Below, in pieces: positions 39,461 to 48,681 of a stretch of 64,000 bases of DNA. Under the pieces are notes generated by a model. The model was not told the DNA's origin. It saw nothing but the letters and a program-made list of their open reading frames with translations, and searched no databases. A program made the position numbers and the translations under genes. Positions within the stretch are counted from its first letter, which is position 1, and the number at the start of each line of letters is the position of its first letter. This stretch comes from Thauera sp. UBA6194. Lineage in GTDB: Bacteria; Pseudomonadota; Gammaproteobacteria; Burkholderiales; Rhodocyclaceae. Location: positions 47,777 to 111,776 of the forward strand of contig DITC01000061.1 in the NCBI GenBank assembly GCA_002422685.1, given 5' to 3'.

Positions 39461-40660
39461 ATGACCACGCCCACCAGACCCCTCTCCGGCATCAAGGTCG
39501 TCGAGCTCGGTACCCTCATCGCCGGCCCCTTCGCCGCGCGCATCCTCGCCGAGTTCGGCGCCGAGGTGATCAAGATCGAATCGCCCGACGGCGGCGACCC
39601 GCTGCGCAAGTGGCGCAAGCTCTACGAAGGCACCTCGCTGTGGTGGTACCTGCAGGCGCGCAACAAGAAGTCGGTGACGGTGAACCTGAAGCACCCCGAC
39701 GGCGTCGAGGTGGTGCGCCAACTGGTGGCCGAGGCCGACATCGTGGTGGAGAACTTCCGCCCCGGCGTGCTCGACAAGCTGGGGCTAGGCTGGGAGGCGC
39801 TGTCGGCAATCAACCCCGGGCTGGTGATGGTGCGTCTGTCGGGCTTCGGTCAGAGCGGGCCGATGGCGCAGCAGCCCGGCTTCGGCGCGATCGGCGAGTC
39901 GATGGGCGGGCTGCGCTACGTGACCGGCTTCCCCGACCGGCCGCCGGTGAAGACCGGGATCTCGATCGGCGACTCGATCGCCGCGCTGTGGGGCGCGCTC
40001 GGCGCGCTGATGGCGCTGCGCCATCGCGAGGTGAATGGCGGCACGGGCCAGGTGGTGGATGTCGCGCTCTACGAGGCGGTGTTCGCGATGATGGAGTCGC
40101 TGGTGCCGGAGTTCGACGTGTTCGGCTTCGTGCGTGAGCGCACCGGCAACATCATGCCCGGCATCACGCCGTCGAACACCCACACCACCCGCGACGGCCG
40201 CCACATCACCATCGGCGCCAATGGCGACGCGATCTTCCGCCGCCTGATGCACGCGATGGGCCGCGGGGACCTCGCCGAGGACCCGACGCTCGCCGACAAC
40301 GCCGGCCGCGACGCGCGCCGCGACGAGTTGTACGCGCTCATTGACGCCTGGGTGGCGCAGCACGACGAGGCCGCGGTGCTGGCGACGCTGGCCGCGGCCG
40401 AGGTGCCGGCCTCGCGCATCTATTCGGTGGCGGACATGTTCGCCGATCCGCAATTCCTCGCCCGCGAGATGCTGCACACGGTGAAGCTACCCGACGGCCG
40501 CGACTGCCGCATGCCGGGCGTGGTGCCCAGGCTGTCGGCCACGCCGGGCGGTGCCGAGTGGATCGGGCCGGCGCTGGGCGAGCACACGGATGCGGTGCTG
40601 CGCGCACTCGGCTACGACGCGGCGCGCATTGCCGCGCTACGCGAGTCCGGGGCGATCTGA
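39461..40660 (+). CDS. CaiB/BaiF-type CoA transferase (family III)
   Basis: Transfers CoA between carboxylic acids. 399 aa with the N-terminal GIKVVELGTLIAGPFAARILAEFGAEVIKIE containing the family's nucleotide-binding pattern, a central RDGRHITIGANGDAIF, and the catalytic Asp probably in HPDGVEVVRQ...ADIVVENFRPG. The start at 39461 is chosen from the family N-terminus; the frame is open upstream into the divergent promoter region. Substrate unknown; succinyl-CoA-dependent aromatic or dicarboxylate activation is typical in this group. Confidence 0.9.
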   Translation: MTTPTRPLSGIKVVELGTLIAGPFAARILAEFGAEVIKIESPDGGDPLRKWRKLYEGTSLWWYLQARNKKSVTVNLKHPDGVEVVRQLVAEADIVVENFRPGVLDKLGLGWEALSAINPGLVMVRLSGFGQSGPMAQQPGFGAIGESMGGLRYVTGFPDRPPVKTGISIGDSIAALWGALGALMALRHREVNGGTGQVVDVALYEAVFAMMESLVPEFDVFGFVRERTGNIMPGITPSNTHTTRDGRHITIGANGDAIFRRLMHAMGRGDLAEDPTLADNAGRDARRDELYALIDAWVAQHDEAAVLATLAAAEVPASRIYSVADMFADPQFLAREMLHTVKLPDGRDCRMPGVVPRLSATPGGAEWIGPALGEHTDAVLRALGYDAARIAALRESGAI

Positions 40661-40825
40661 GCCAGTCCTCCGCGGGCCGCAGCGCAGCCCCACGCGGCGG
40701 CAGGCTTGCAGGCGACCGCGCCTGTGCGGCCGGGCGGGCCGCTTTCCGCCGCGGCTGAGCAACATCAAGGCGCCCGCCGCCGGCCGCGACCGACAATCAC
40801 GGCTCCCCCACCCCCCGGAGCCGCC

Positions 40826-41443
40826 ATGTCCAGCGAACGTTTTCCCGCCTTCTTCGAGCAGGTGCCGCGCCTCGTGGTGCGCGACCCGCTCGCCGACTTC
40901 CTCGGTGCCGCCGAGGGCGGCGTGCTCGAATACGGCTACGCCGACGCGGTGCGTCTGGCCGGGCATTCCTGCCCCACGGTGGCCTCGGCCTACGCGCTCG
41001 CCCACCACGCGCTGACGCGCCTGTTCCCGGGTGAGCTGCCGCAGCGCGGTCTGGTGCATGTGAGCTTTCAGCATCCGCTCGACGAAGGCGTCACCGGCGT
41101 GATCGCCGCGGTGGTCGGGCTGCTCACCGGCAGCGCGCAGGACGGTGGCTTCAAGGGCATCGCCGGCCAGTTCGTGCGCCGCAACCTGCAGGCCTTCGCC
41201 CAGCACCACCAGCCGCTGGCGCTGCGCTTCACGCGCCGCGACAACGGCGCCGCGCTCGACGCCGCCGCCGAGCTCGTCAAGGTGCCGCCGCATCCGGACA
41301 TGGCCGAACTGATGCGCCTGTGCATGCGCGGAGAAGCCGACGCCAGCCAGGCGCGCCGCTTCGGCGAGCTGTGGCAGGCGCGCGTGGCGCGCGTGCTGCT
41401 CGAACACTGGGACGACCCCGAGGTGTTCCACTTCGCGGGCTGA
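40826..41443 (+). CDS. FmdE-like protein
   Basis: 205 aa. The segment AGHSCPTVASAYALAHHAL resembles the metal-binding GHxCPG-type motif of FmdE (formylmethanofuran dehydrogenase subunit E-like) proteins, seen here as GHSCPT. The rest is a small alpha/beta fold ending ARVLLEHWDDPEVFHFAG. FmdE-like proteins in non-methanogens are of unknown function, possibly molybdenum or metal delivery. Start 40826 with CGGAG upstream. Confidence 0.55.
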   Translation: MSSERFPAFFEQVPRLVVRDPLADFLGAAEGGVLEYGYADAVRLAGHSCPTVASAYALAHHALTRLFPGELPQRGLVHVSFQHPLDEGVTGVIAAVVGLLTGSAQDGGFKGIAGQFVRRNLQAFAQHHQPLALRFTRRDNGAALDAAAELVKVPPHPDMAELMRLCMRGEADASQARRFGELWQARVARVLLEHWDDPEVFHFAG

Positions 41444-41482
41444 GTTCGACCGGCCGGCGTCCCTGCCGGCCAGGCGGGCTGA

Positions 41483-43240
41483 TCACATCTCTTCGTAGAA
41501 GCGGAAGGCGCCGCGCGTGCCTTTCTTGACCGCATAGAGCGCGGCGTCTGCGCGGCGCATGAGCTCCGTCGCATTGGCCGCGTCGTCCGGCCCGAGCACC
41601 ACGCCGACCGACGCGCCGATCTGCGCCTGCCCTTCGGCGAGTTCGAAGGGGCGCGCCATGTCGGCACAGATGCGCGCGGCGACCTCTCTGACGGCGTCCG
41701 GGCCGTCGACCTCCTCGAGCACGACGGCGAATTCGTCGCCACCGAGCCGAGCCACGGTGTCCGAGGCCCGCACGCAGGCCTGCAGGCGCTGGCCGACTTC
41801 GACCAGCAAGGCGTCGCCGGCGAGATGCCCGAGGCGGTCGTTGACGCTCTTGAAGCGGTCGAGATCCACCAGCATCAGCGCGAAGCGGTCGCCATGGCGA
41901 CGCGCCTTGACGGTCGCGGTGCGCAGGCGGTCGTCGAACAGATTGCGATTGGGCAGTCCGGTGAGCGCGTCGTGGTCGGCGCGGAAGCGCAGCCGCTCCT
42001 CGGCCTTCTTGCGCGAGGTGATGTCGGTCATGGTGGCGACATAGCCTACGACGCCCTCGGCTCCGGCGATGCGCGTCACCGACATCCACTGCACGTACAG
42101 GTCACCGTCCTTGCGCCGGTTCCAGATCTCGCCCTGCCACAGCCCCTGCTGCGCGAGCGCGGCATACATGTCGGCGAAGAAGGCCGCGTCGTGCCGTCCC
42201 GAGCCGAGGAAGGCCGGGCTGCGGCCGAGCACTTCGGCCTTGCTGTAGCCGGTGATTTCGCAAAACGCGGTGTTGACCTGCACGATGCGCGAGGCGGCAT
42301 CGGTGAACATGATGCCTTCGGCCGCGCTCTCGAAAATCGCCCGGTAGCGCGCCTCGCTCGCGGCGAGCTGCCGTTCGCTGCGCTGATGCAGGGCGACCTC
42401 GCTCACCAGCTTGCGGTTGGCCTCGGCGAGCTCGCGCGTGCGTGTGGCGATGAGCTGCTCCTGTTCGGCATTGATCCTGCGCACGACGCGGACGTGGCGG
42501 GCGTTGAGGCGCAGCAGTCCATGCATCAGGCCGGCCGTGAGCGCGAAGGCGACCAGATACAGCGCCGCTGCGCGCAGCAGCAACTCGTCGCGGCGCGCGA
42601 CCAGCACATCGGCCGGCATGGTCACCGAGATGCCGCCGCGAATGTCGCCGAGCGCATAGCCCTGCTCGGCGTGGCAACTCAGGCAGGGCTCACGCACGAA
42701 GAGCGGCGCCATGTAGCGATGCGCGGCCCCACCCGCCATGTCGATCAGGGCCAGCACCTCGGCCTCGCCCGCCTCGAAGCGCTGCAGCGCCTGCGCCTCC
42801 CAGGGGTCGGGCTGGTTGGCCGGACGGATGGGGTCGAGGCTGGTGATGTGCAGCTGGATGCCGTCGACACGCGCGGCCAAGTCGGCGATCTGGCGCGTCA
42901 TGAAGGCGGGATTGATCATCGTCAGCCGCCGGCCATCGACGGTCTCGAGGTCGCGCGCGGGGTGGCGCAGATAGGGGTTGGGCTGGGTCTTGTCGTCGAG
43001 CGGCACGTACACGCCACCGTGCTCGGCGTTCCACTCGCGCGTGGTTTCGATGAGCGAGAACAGCGCCGCACCGCGCTCACGCGCGATCGCGGCCACCGTG
43101 TCGTTGATCAGCCGCCACTCGAGCGCGAACAGGGCGCCGAACAGCAGCGCAGCGCACAGATAGACGAGCCAGACCCTGCGCAGCGGATGCGCCTGGTCGG
43201 ATGATGCGGAGGAAGACACCACACCGGTCTCGTGATCCAT
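41483..43240 (-). CDS. Diguanylate cyclase with periplasmic haem-type sensor and PAS
   Basis: Makes c-di-GMP in response to an external signal. 585 aa: membrane helix (about 25-47), periplasmic DUF3365-like domain with a CxxCH haem motif (REPCLSCHAEQG, about 180-190), second helix (about 225-245), PAS/PAC (about 290-410), and GGDEF (LGGDEFAVVLEE) with an RxxD inhibition site (RASD) five residues before GGDEF. No EAL domain. The active site is intact, so c-di-GMP synthesis with product inhibition is expected. Redox, NO or O2 are likely inputs. Confidence 0.9.
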   Translation of the reverse strand: MDHETGVVSSSASSDQAHPLRRVWLVYLCAALLFGALFALEWRLINDTVAAIARERGAALFSLIETTREWNAEHGGVYVPLDDKTQPNPYLRHPARDLETVDGRRLTMINPAFMTRQIADLAARVDGIQLHITSLDPIRPANQPDPWEAQALQRFEAGEAEVLALIDMAGGAAHRYMAPLFVREPCLSCHAEQGYALGDIRGGISVTMPADVLVARRDELLLRAAALYLVAFALTAGLMHGLLRLNARHVRVVRRINAEQEQLIATRTRELAEANRKLVSEVALHQRSERQLAASEARYRAIFESAAEGIMFTDAASRIVQVNTAFCEITGYSKAEVLGRSPAFLGSGRHDAAFFADMYAALAQQGLWQGEIWNRRKDGDLYVQWMSVTRIAGAEGVVGYVATMTDITSRKKAEERLRFRADHDALTGLPNRNLFDDRLRTATVKARRHGDRFALMLVDLDRFKSVNDRLGHLAGDALLVEVGQRLQACVRASDTVARLGGDEFAVVLEEVDGPDAVREVAARICADMARPFELAEGQAQIGASVGVVLGPDDAANATELMRRADAALYAVKKGTRGAFRFYEEM

Positions 43241-43279
43241 GTCTTCATTTTAGCGCCGAAGACGAGGCCGGAGCCCAGG

Positions 43280-45163
43280 CTACGCACCCGCTTCCGCATC
43301 GAGCACCGCCTCGGCGTCGTCCACCGTCTCGCCCAGGAAGCCGCCGCTCTGGTGCGCCCACAGGCGGGCGTAAAGACCGCCTCGGGCGAGCAGGCTGCGG
43401 TGGTCGCCCTCTTCGACGATGCGCCCCTGGTCCATCACCACCAGGCGATCCATGGCGGCGATGGTCGACAGGCGGTGCGCGATCGCGACCACGGTCTTGC
43501 CCTCCATCAGCCGGTAGAGGCTGGCCTGGATCGCGGCCTCGACCTCGGAGTCGAGCGCGCTGGTGGCCTCGTCGAGGAGCAGGATGGGCGCATCCTTCAA
43601 CATCACCCGCGCGATCGCGATGCGCTGGCGCTGACCGCCGGAGAGCTTGACGCCACGCTCGCCGACGTGGGCGTCGTAGCCGCGCCGGCCGTGCGGATCG
43701 CTCAGGCCGAGGATGAAGTCGTGCGCCTCGGCACGCTTTGCGGCGGCGATCATGTCCTCGTCGGTGGCGTCGGGGCGGCCGTACAGGATGTTGTCGCGCA
43801 CCGAGCGATGCAGCAGCGAGGTGTCCTGCGTGACCATGCCGATCTGCGCGCGCAGGCTGTTCTGGGTGACGCCGGCGATGTCCTGGCCGTCGATGAGGAT
43901 GCGGCCCTGCTCGAGGTCGTAGAAGCGCAGCAGCAGATTCACCAGCGTCGACTTGCCCGCGCCCGAGCGCCCGACCACGCCGATCTTCTCGCCCGGGCGG
44001 ATGGTGAGCGTGAAGTCGTCGATCACCTTGCGGGCCTGCGGGCCGGTGGCGCCGTAGGCGAAGCCGAGCCGCTCGAAGCGCACCTCGCCGTGGCGCACCC
44101 GCAGCGGCTCGGCATCCGCGCGGTCAACCACTGCATGCGGGCGAGAGAGGGTGTTGATGCCGTCCTGCACGGTGCCGACGTTCTCGAACAGCGAGGCCAT
44201 CTCCCACATCACCCAGTGCGACATGCCGTTCAGGCGCAGCGCCATCGCGGTCGCCGCCGCCACCGCGCCGATCCCCACCTGGCCCTGGCTCCACAACCAC
44301 AGCGCCACGCCGCTCGTGGCCAGGATCAGCAGCATCGACAGGCTGTGGTTGATGATCTCGATACCGCTCACCAGGCGCATCTGCGCGTGCACGGTGTGCA
44401 TGAACTCCTGCATCGCGCCGCGCGCGTAGGCGGCCTCGCGGCCGGCGTGCGAGAACAGCTTCACCGTGGCGATGTTGGTGTAGGCGTCGGTGATGCGCCC
44501 GGTCATCAGCGAGCGCGCGTCGGCCTGCGCGCGCGACACCTTCGACAGGCGCGGCACGAACCAGCGCAGCGCCAGCGCGTAAAGCGCCACCCAGCCGAGG
44601 AAGGGCGCGAGCAGCCAGGCGTCGAAGCTCGCCACCACCAACACCATGGTGATGAAGTAGATGCTCACGAAGACCAGGATGTCGGTGAGGATCATGCAGG
44701 TGTCGCGCACCGCGAGTGCGGTCTGCATGACCTTGGCCGACACCCGGCCGGCGAACTCGTCCTGGTAGAAGCTCATGCTCTGGCCGAGCATCAGGCGGTG
44801 GAAGTTCCAGCGCAGCCGCATCGGGAAGTTGCCCGCCAGGCTCTGGTGCTTGAGCATGGTCTGCACCGCCACCAGCGCGATGCTGCCGACGATGATGGCC
44901 GCGAGCAGCAACAGCGTGCTGCCCTCGTCCGTCCACAGGCGCGCGGGCTCGACTGCGGCCAGCCAGTCCACAACCTGGCCGAGCATGGCGAACAGCAGCG
45001 CCTCGAAGGCGCCGATGGTCGCGGTGAGCAGCATCATGCCGAGGATGAAGGGACGCACGCCCTCGGTCCCCGCCCACAGAAAGGCGAAGAAGCCGCGCGG
45101 CGCAGGGCCGGGAGCGGCTTCGGGGTAGGGGTCGACGCGGCGTTCGAACCAGCTGAAAGGCAC
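43280..45163 (-). CDS. ABC exporter (fused permease-ATPase, lipid/multidrug type)
   Basis: Half-transporter of 627 aa: membrane domain of six helices (about 30-330) and ATPase domain with Walker A GRSGAGKSTLVNLL, signature LSGGQRQRIAIARVML and Walker B LLLDEATSALD. It functions as a homodimer or heterodimer in the inner membrane. The substrate is not evident; MsbA-like lipid export or drug export are possible. There is no partner gene next to it. A short N-terminal extension (VDPYPEAAPGPAPRG) precedes the first helix. Confidence 0.9.
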   Translation of the reverse strand: MPFSWFERRVDPYPEAAPGPAPRGFFAFLWAGTEGVRPFILGMMLLTATIGAFEALLFAMLGQVVDWLAAVEPARLWTDEGSTLLLLAAIIVGSIALVAVQTMLKHQSLAGNFPMRLRWNFHRLMLGQSMSFYQDEFAGRVSAKVMQTALAVRDTCMILTDILVFVSIYFITMVLVVASFDAWLLAPFLGWVALYALALRWFVPRLSKVSRAQADARSLMTGRITDAYTNIATVKLFSHAGREAAYARGAMQEFMHTVHAQMRLVSGIEIINHSLSMLLILATSGVALWLWSQGQVGIGAVAAATAMALRLNGMSHWVMWEMASLFENVGTVQDGINTLSRPHAVVDRADAEPLRVRHGEVRFERLGFAYGATGPQARKVIDDFTLTIRPGEKIGVVGRSGAGKSTLVNLLLRFYDLEQGRILIDGQDIAGVTQNSLRAQIGMVTQDTSLLHRSVRDNILYGRPDATDEDMIAAAKRAEAHDFILGLSDPHGRRGYDAHVGERGVKLSGGQRQRIAIARVMLKDAPILLLDEATSALDSEVEAAIQASLYRLMEGKTVVAIAHRLSTIAAMDRLVVMDQGRIVEEGDHRSLLARGGLYARLWAHQSGGFLGETVDDAEAVLDAEAGA

Positions 45164-45301
45164 CAGAAATCTCCGGATCGGTTACACAGGGCGCACCATG
45201 CGCGCGGCCGAGCTGCGGCCGCGCCGGCGTTTGCCACCTGCTGCCCTGCAAAGCAGCACGCCCCGCACGAGGCGGGGCGTAGCGCGGGCAGCGAAGCCGG
45301 A

Positions 45302-46861
45302 TCAGGCGGCCGGCGAGGTGCTGCGGATCAGGTGATCGAAGGCCGACAGCGAGGCCTTGGCACCTTCGCCCATGGCGATGATGATCTGCTTGTACGGCAC
45401 CGTGGTGCAGTCGCCGGCAGCAAAGATGCCCGGCACCGAGGTCTGGCCCTTGGCATCGACCACCACCTCGCCGAAGCGGCTGAGCTCGACCGCACCCTTG
45501 AGGAAGTCGGTGTTGGGCAGCAGGCCGATCTGCACGAAGATGCCTTCGAGCTCGACGCGGTGCGTCTCGCCCGATACGCGGTCCTTGTACACCAGGCCGT
45601 TGACCTTGTCGGTACCGGTGACCTCGGTGGTCTGCGCGCTCTTGATCACGGTGACGTTGGGCAGGCTGTAGAGCTTGCGTTGGAGCACGGCGTCGGCACG
45701 CAGGTCGTCGGCGAACTCGAGCAGCGTGACATGACCCACGATGCCGGCGAGGTCGATCGCGGCCTCGACACCCGAGTTGCCACCGCCGATCACCGCCACG
45801 CGCTTGCCCTTGAACAGCGGGCCGTCGCAGTGCGGGCAGTAGGCCACGCCCTTGCCGCGGAACTCCTGCTCGCCCGGCACGTTCATCTCGCGCCAGCGCG
45901 CACCGGTGGCGACGATCAGGGTCTTGGCCTTGAGCGTGGCGCCGTTCTCCATCTTGACCTCGTGCAGGTTCTCGCCCGGCACCACGCCGGCGACGCGCTG
46001 CAGGTTCATGACGTCGACTTCGTATTCCTTGACGTGCTCTTCGAGGCTGGCGACCAGCTTCGGGCCCTCGGTGTACTTCACCGAGATGAAGTTCTCGATC
46101 GCCATGGTGTCCATGACCTGACCGCCGAAGCGCTCGGCCACCACGCCGGTGCGGATGCCCTTGCGTGCGGCATAGATCGCCGCCGCCGCGCCCGCCGGGC
46201 CGCCGCCGACGACGAGCACGTCGAACGCCGACTTCTCGGACAGCTTCTTCGCGTCGCGCGCCGCGGCGCCGGTGTCGACCTTGGCGAGGATCTGGCCGAG
46301 CTCGATGCGGCCCTGGTCGAACTCTTCACCGTTCAGGAACACCGTGGGCACCGCCATGATCTGGCGCTCTTCGACTTCCTTCTGGAACAGCGCGCCGTCG
46401 ATCATGGTGTGGCGGATCTTCGGGTTGAGCACGGCCATCAGGTTGAGCGCCTGCACCACGTCCGGGCAGTTGTGGCAGGACAGCGAGATGTAGGTCTCGA
46501 AGTTGAGCTCGACGTCGAGGGCCTTGATCTGCTCGATGACGTCGGCCTCGACCTTGGCCGGATAGCCACCGGCCTGCAGCAGGGCGAGGATCAGCGAGGT
46601 GAACTCGTGGCCCATCGGCAGGCCGGCAAAGCGCACACGGGCATCGCCGCCGCGCGGGCCGACCGAGAACGAGGGCTTGCGCTCGTCGTCGTCACGGCGC
46701 TCGGTGAGGGAGATGAGCCTGGACTGCTCCACGACGTCGTGCAGCAGCTCGAGCATTTCCTTCGATTTGGGGCTGTCGTCCAGCGACGCCACGATCTCGA
46801 TCGGCTGCGTCACCCGCTCCAGGTAGGCTTTCAGTTGAGTCTTGATATTGGCGTCGAGCAT
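45302..46861 (-). CDS. ahpF: Alkyl hydroperoxide reductase subunit F
   Basis: NADH-dependent flavoprotein that reduces AhpC. 519 aa: tandem thioredoxin-fold N-terminal domain with redox CxxC in LSCHNCPDVVQ, then the FAD domain (VLVVGGGPAGAAAAIYAARKG) and the TrxR-like CxxC in YCPHCDGPLF. It follows ahpC by about 130 bp on the same strand. Two stem-loops between the genes may lower ahpF expression relative to ahpC. Confidence 0.96.
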   Translation of the reverse strand: MLDANIKTQLKAYLERVTQPIEIVASLDDSPKSKEMLELLHDVVEQSRLISLTERRDDDERKPSFSVGPRGGDARVRFAGLPMGHEFTSLILALLQAGGYPAKVEADVIEQIKALDVELNFETYISLSCHNCPDVVQALNLMAVLNPKIRHTMIDGALFQKEVEERQIMAVPTVFLNGEEFDQGRIELGQILAKVDTGAAARDAKKLSEKSAFDVLVVGGGPAGAAAAIYAARKGIRTGVVAERFGGQVMDTMAIENFISVKYTEGPKLVASLEEHVKEYEVDVMNLQRVAGVVPGENLHEVKMENGATLKAKTLIVATGARWREMNVPGEQEFRGKGVAYCPHCDGPLFKGKRVAVIGGGNSGVEAAIDLAGIVGHVTLLEFADDLRADAVLQRKLYSLPNVTVIKSAQTTEVTGTDKVNGLVYKDRVSGETHRVELEGIFVQIGLLPNTDFLKGAVELSRFGEVVVDAKGQTSVPGIFAAGDCTTVPYKQIIIAMGEGAKASLSAFDHLIRSTSPAA

Positions 46862-46920
46862 GACAGGGCTTCCTTGATTATTTTTCGATCGCTGATGTTT
46901 TCAGCGCTGCTGATGTGACA

Positions 46921-46976
46921 CAGCCGGCGAGTAGCCGGCTGCGTGGGCTTGCAACCCGGGCCGGATACGGCCCGGG
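46921..46976 (-). other. Tandem stem-loops between ahpC and ahpF
   Basis: Hairpin 1: CAGCCGGC (46921-46928), loop GAGTA, GCCGGCTG (46934-46941). Hairpin 2: CCCGGGCCG (46955-46963), loop GATA, CGGCCCGGG (46968-46976). No T-runs. They likely protect the ahpC mRNA 3' end and reduce read-through into ahpF. Confidence 0.65.
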
Positions 46977-46993
46977 GGAGTGCAGCGACAGAC

Positions 46994-47557
46994 TCAGATC
47001 TTGCCGACCAGGTCGATCGACGGCGCCAGGGTCTTCTCGCCTTCCTTCCACTTGGCCGGGCAGACTTCGTTCGGGTGAGCGGCGACGTACTGGGCAGCCT
47101 TGAGCTTGCGCACGGTCTCGGTGACGTCACGGGCGATGGCGTTGTCGTGCACTTCCATCGTCTTGATCACGCCTTCCGGGTTGATGATGAAGGTGCCGCG
47201 CAGGGCCAGGCCTTCTTCGTCGATATGCACGTCGAAGGCGCGGGTCAGCTGGTGGGTGGGGTCACCGACCAGGGCGAACTGGGCCTTGCCGACGGCGGCG
47301 GAGGTCTCGTGCCAGACCTTGTGCGAGAAGTGCGTGTCGGTGGTGACGATGTACACCTCTGCGCCAGCCTTCTGGAACTCGGCGTAGTGCTCGGCCGCGT
47401 CTTCGATCTCGGTCGGGCAGTTGAAGGTGAAAGCGGCCGGCATGAAGATCAGGACGGACCACTTGCCCTGCAGGTCGGCGTCGGTCACTTCGATGAACTT
47501 GCCGTTCTTGTAGGCTTGGGCTTTGAAAGGCTGCACTTGGGTGTTGATCAGCGACAT
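46994..47557 (-). CDS. ahpC: Peroxiredoxin AhpC
   Basis: 2-Cys peroxiredoxin that reduces H2O2 and organic peroxides. 187 aa with the peroxidatic Cys in AAFTFNCPTEIED (about C47) and the resolving Cys in NEVCPAKWKEG (about C166). Strong RBS TGGAGG before ATG 47557. Typical length. Upstream region carries an OxyR-type repeat. Confidence 0.97.
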   Translation of the reverse strand: MSLINTQVQPFKAQAYKNGKFIEVTDADLQGKWSVLIFMPAAFTFNCPTEIEDAAEHYAEFQKAGAEVYIVTTDTHFSHKVWHETSAAVGKAQFALVGDPTHQLTRAFDVHIDEEGLALRGTFIINPEGVIKTMEVHDNAIARDVTETVRKLKAAQYVAAHPNEVCPAKWKEGEKTLAPSIDLVGKI

Positions 47558-47640
47558 CTGTAATCCTCCAGTAGGGTGGGTGGAACGGTGCGTGGAAACT
47601 CGATGGGCTGAAGTTTAGACCCGCTCCACAAATTACTCTA

Positions 47641-47677
47641 ATTGATAATCGAGATGCTATCGATTGAAATTGGCTAT
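47641..47677 (-). promoter_or_regulatory. OxyR-type operator upstream of ahpC
   Basis: On the minus strand ATAG-N7-CAAT-N7-ATCT-N7-CAAT (47677 to 47641), four elements with exact 7-nt spacing, as in the OxyR consensus ATAG-N7-CTAT-N7-ATAG-N7-CTAT; 12 of 16 positions match. About 85 bp upstream of ahpC, a usual target of OxyR. Confidence 0.45.
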
Positions 47678-47784
47678 CGAAACACAGCGCAGCGTGCCGC
47701 GTGCGCTCATGCCACCCGCTGCGCGCGCCAGACACCCCGCGACGCAGCCGGCAGACAAACTACATAGGGATCGATTACAGAACT

Positions 47785-48681
47785 TCAAGCCCCGGCCAGA
47801 TGCCGACGCACCGAAATGACCGCCCCCATCCAGCCCAGGAAGGCGGCGAACAGCACGATCGCGACCGAGGTGCGCAAGTCCGGGCCGCTGAGCTGGAAGA
47901 TGGCGCCGTAGGTTTCGGCCAGATGCGCGACAGGCCCGGCGAGCGCGCGCACCCCGAGCCAGATCGTCCCCAGCGCCACCAGGCCACCGAGCGCGCCCTG
48001 CAGCCCGCCGAACCAGTAGAACGGGCGGCGGATGAAGGGATCGGTGGCGCCGAGCAGCCGGCTCACCGCGATCTCCTGGCGCTGGGTCAGGACCTGCAGG
48101 CGGATGGTGTTGAAGGTGACGATGACGAGCGCGAAGCCGAGCAGCCCGGCGAGCATCAGCACCGCCGAGCGGCCGAGCCCGAGCAGCGCGTGCAGGCGCT
48201 GCACCCAGGCCGAGTCGAGCTGAACGTGCGCCACCTTCGGCCAGGCCTGCATGCGCTCGGCCAGGCGCTGGAACAGCGCCGGGTCCTCGCCGCGCGGCGC
48301 GACCACGAAGGCGTCGGGCAGCGGGTTCGACTCGAGCCCGCCGAGCACGTCGCCCAGCCCGGCGTCCTCGAGCTGACGCAGGCCCTCGTCGCGCGGCACG
48401 AAGCGGTAGCTCGCCAGCTCGGGCTCCGCCTTCAGGCGCTGCTCGATCGCGGCCACGTCCGGCGCGCCCGCGTCCAACTGCAGGAAGAGGCTGATCTCGG
48501 GCGCGCCCGACACGCCGCGCACGAGCGAAGACACGTTGTCGAGCAACAGGTAGCCGCCCGCGGGCAGCGACAGCGCGATGCCCACCACCAGCGCCGACAG
48601 CAAGGTGCCGAGCGGCTGCGCCGCCAGCCGGCGCAGCGCATGGCCGATGGCGCGCAGGTGCAGATAGAGCCAGTTGCTCAT
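47785..48681 (-). CDS. ftsX: Cell division protein FtsX
   Basis: Membrane partner of FtsE at the divisome; transmits ATP hydrolysis to periplasmic cell-wall hydrolase activation. 298 aa: N-terminal helix (about 25-50), periplasmic loop of ~120 residues, then three C-terminal helices. ATG 48681 overlaps the ftsE stop (ATGA). Conserved end MGAVISVRRHLAGA. Confidence 0.94.
   Translation of the reverse strand: MSNWLYLHLRAIGHALRRLAAQPLGTLLSALVVGIALSLPAGGYLLLDNVSSLVRGVSGAPEISLFLQLDAGAPDVAAIEQRLKAEPELASYRFVPRDEGLRQLEDAGLGDVLGGLESNPLPDAFVVAPRGEDPALFQRLAERMQAWPKVAHVQLDSAWVQRLHALLGLGRSAVLMLAGLLGFALVIVTFNTIRLQVLTQRQEIAVSRLLGATDPFIRRPFYWFGGLQGALGGLVALGTIWLGVRALAGPVAHLAETYGAIFQLSGPDLRTSVAIVLFAAFLGWMGAVISVRRHLAGA

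Noticed and set aside
43232..46918. 1228-codon open frame on the plus strand opposite the ABC exporter and ahpF
   Set aside because: It is a shadow of the minus-strand genes, created by high GC; composition is Arg/His/Ala-rich with no domain, no RBS, and it runs across two real genes.
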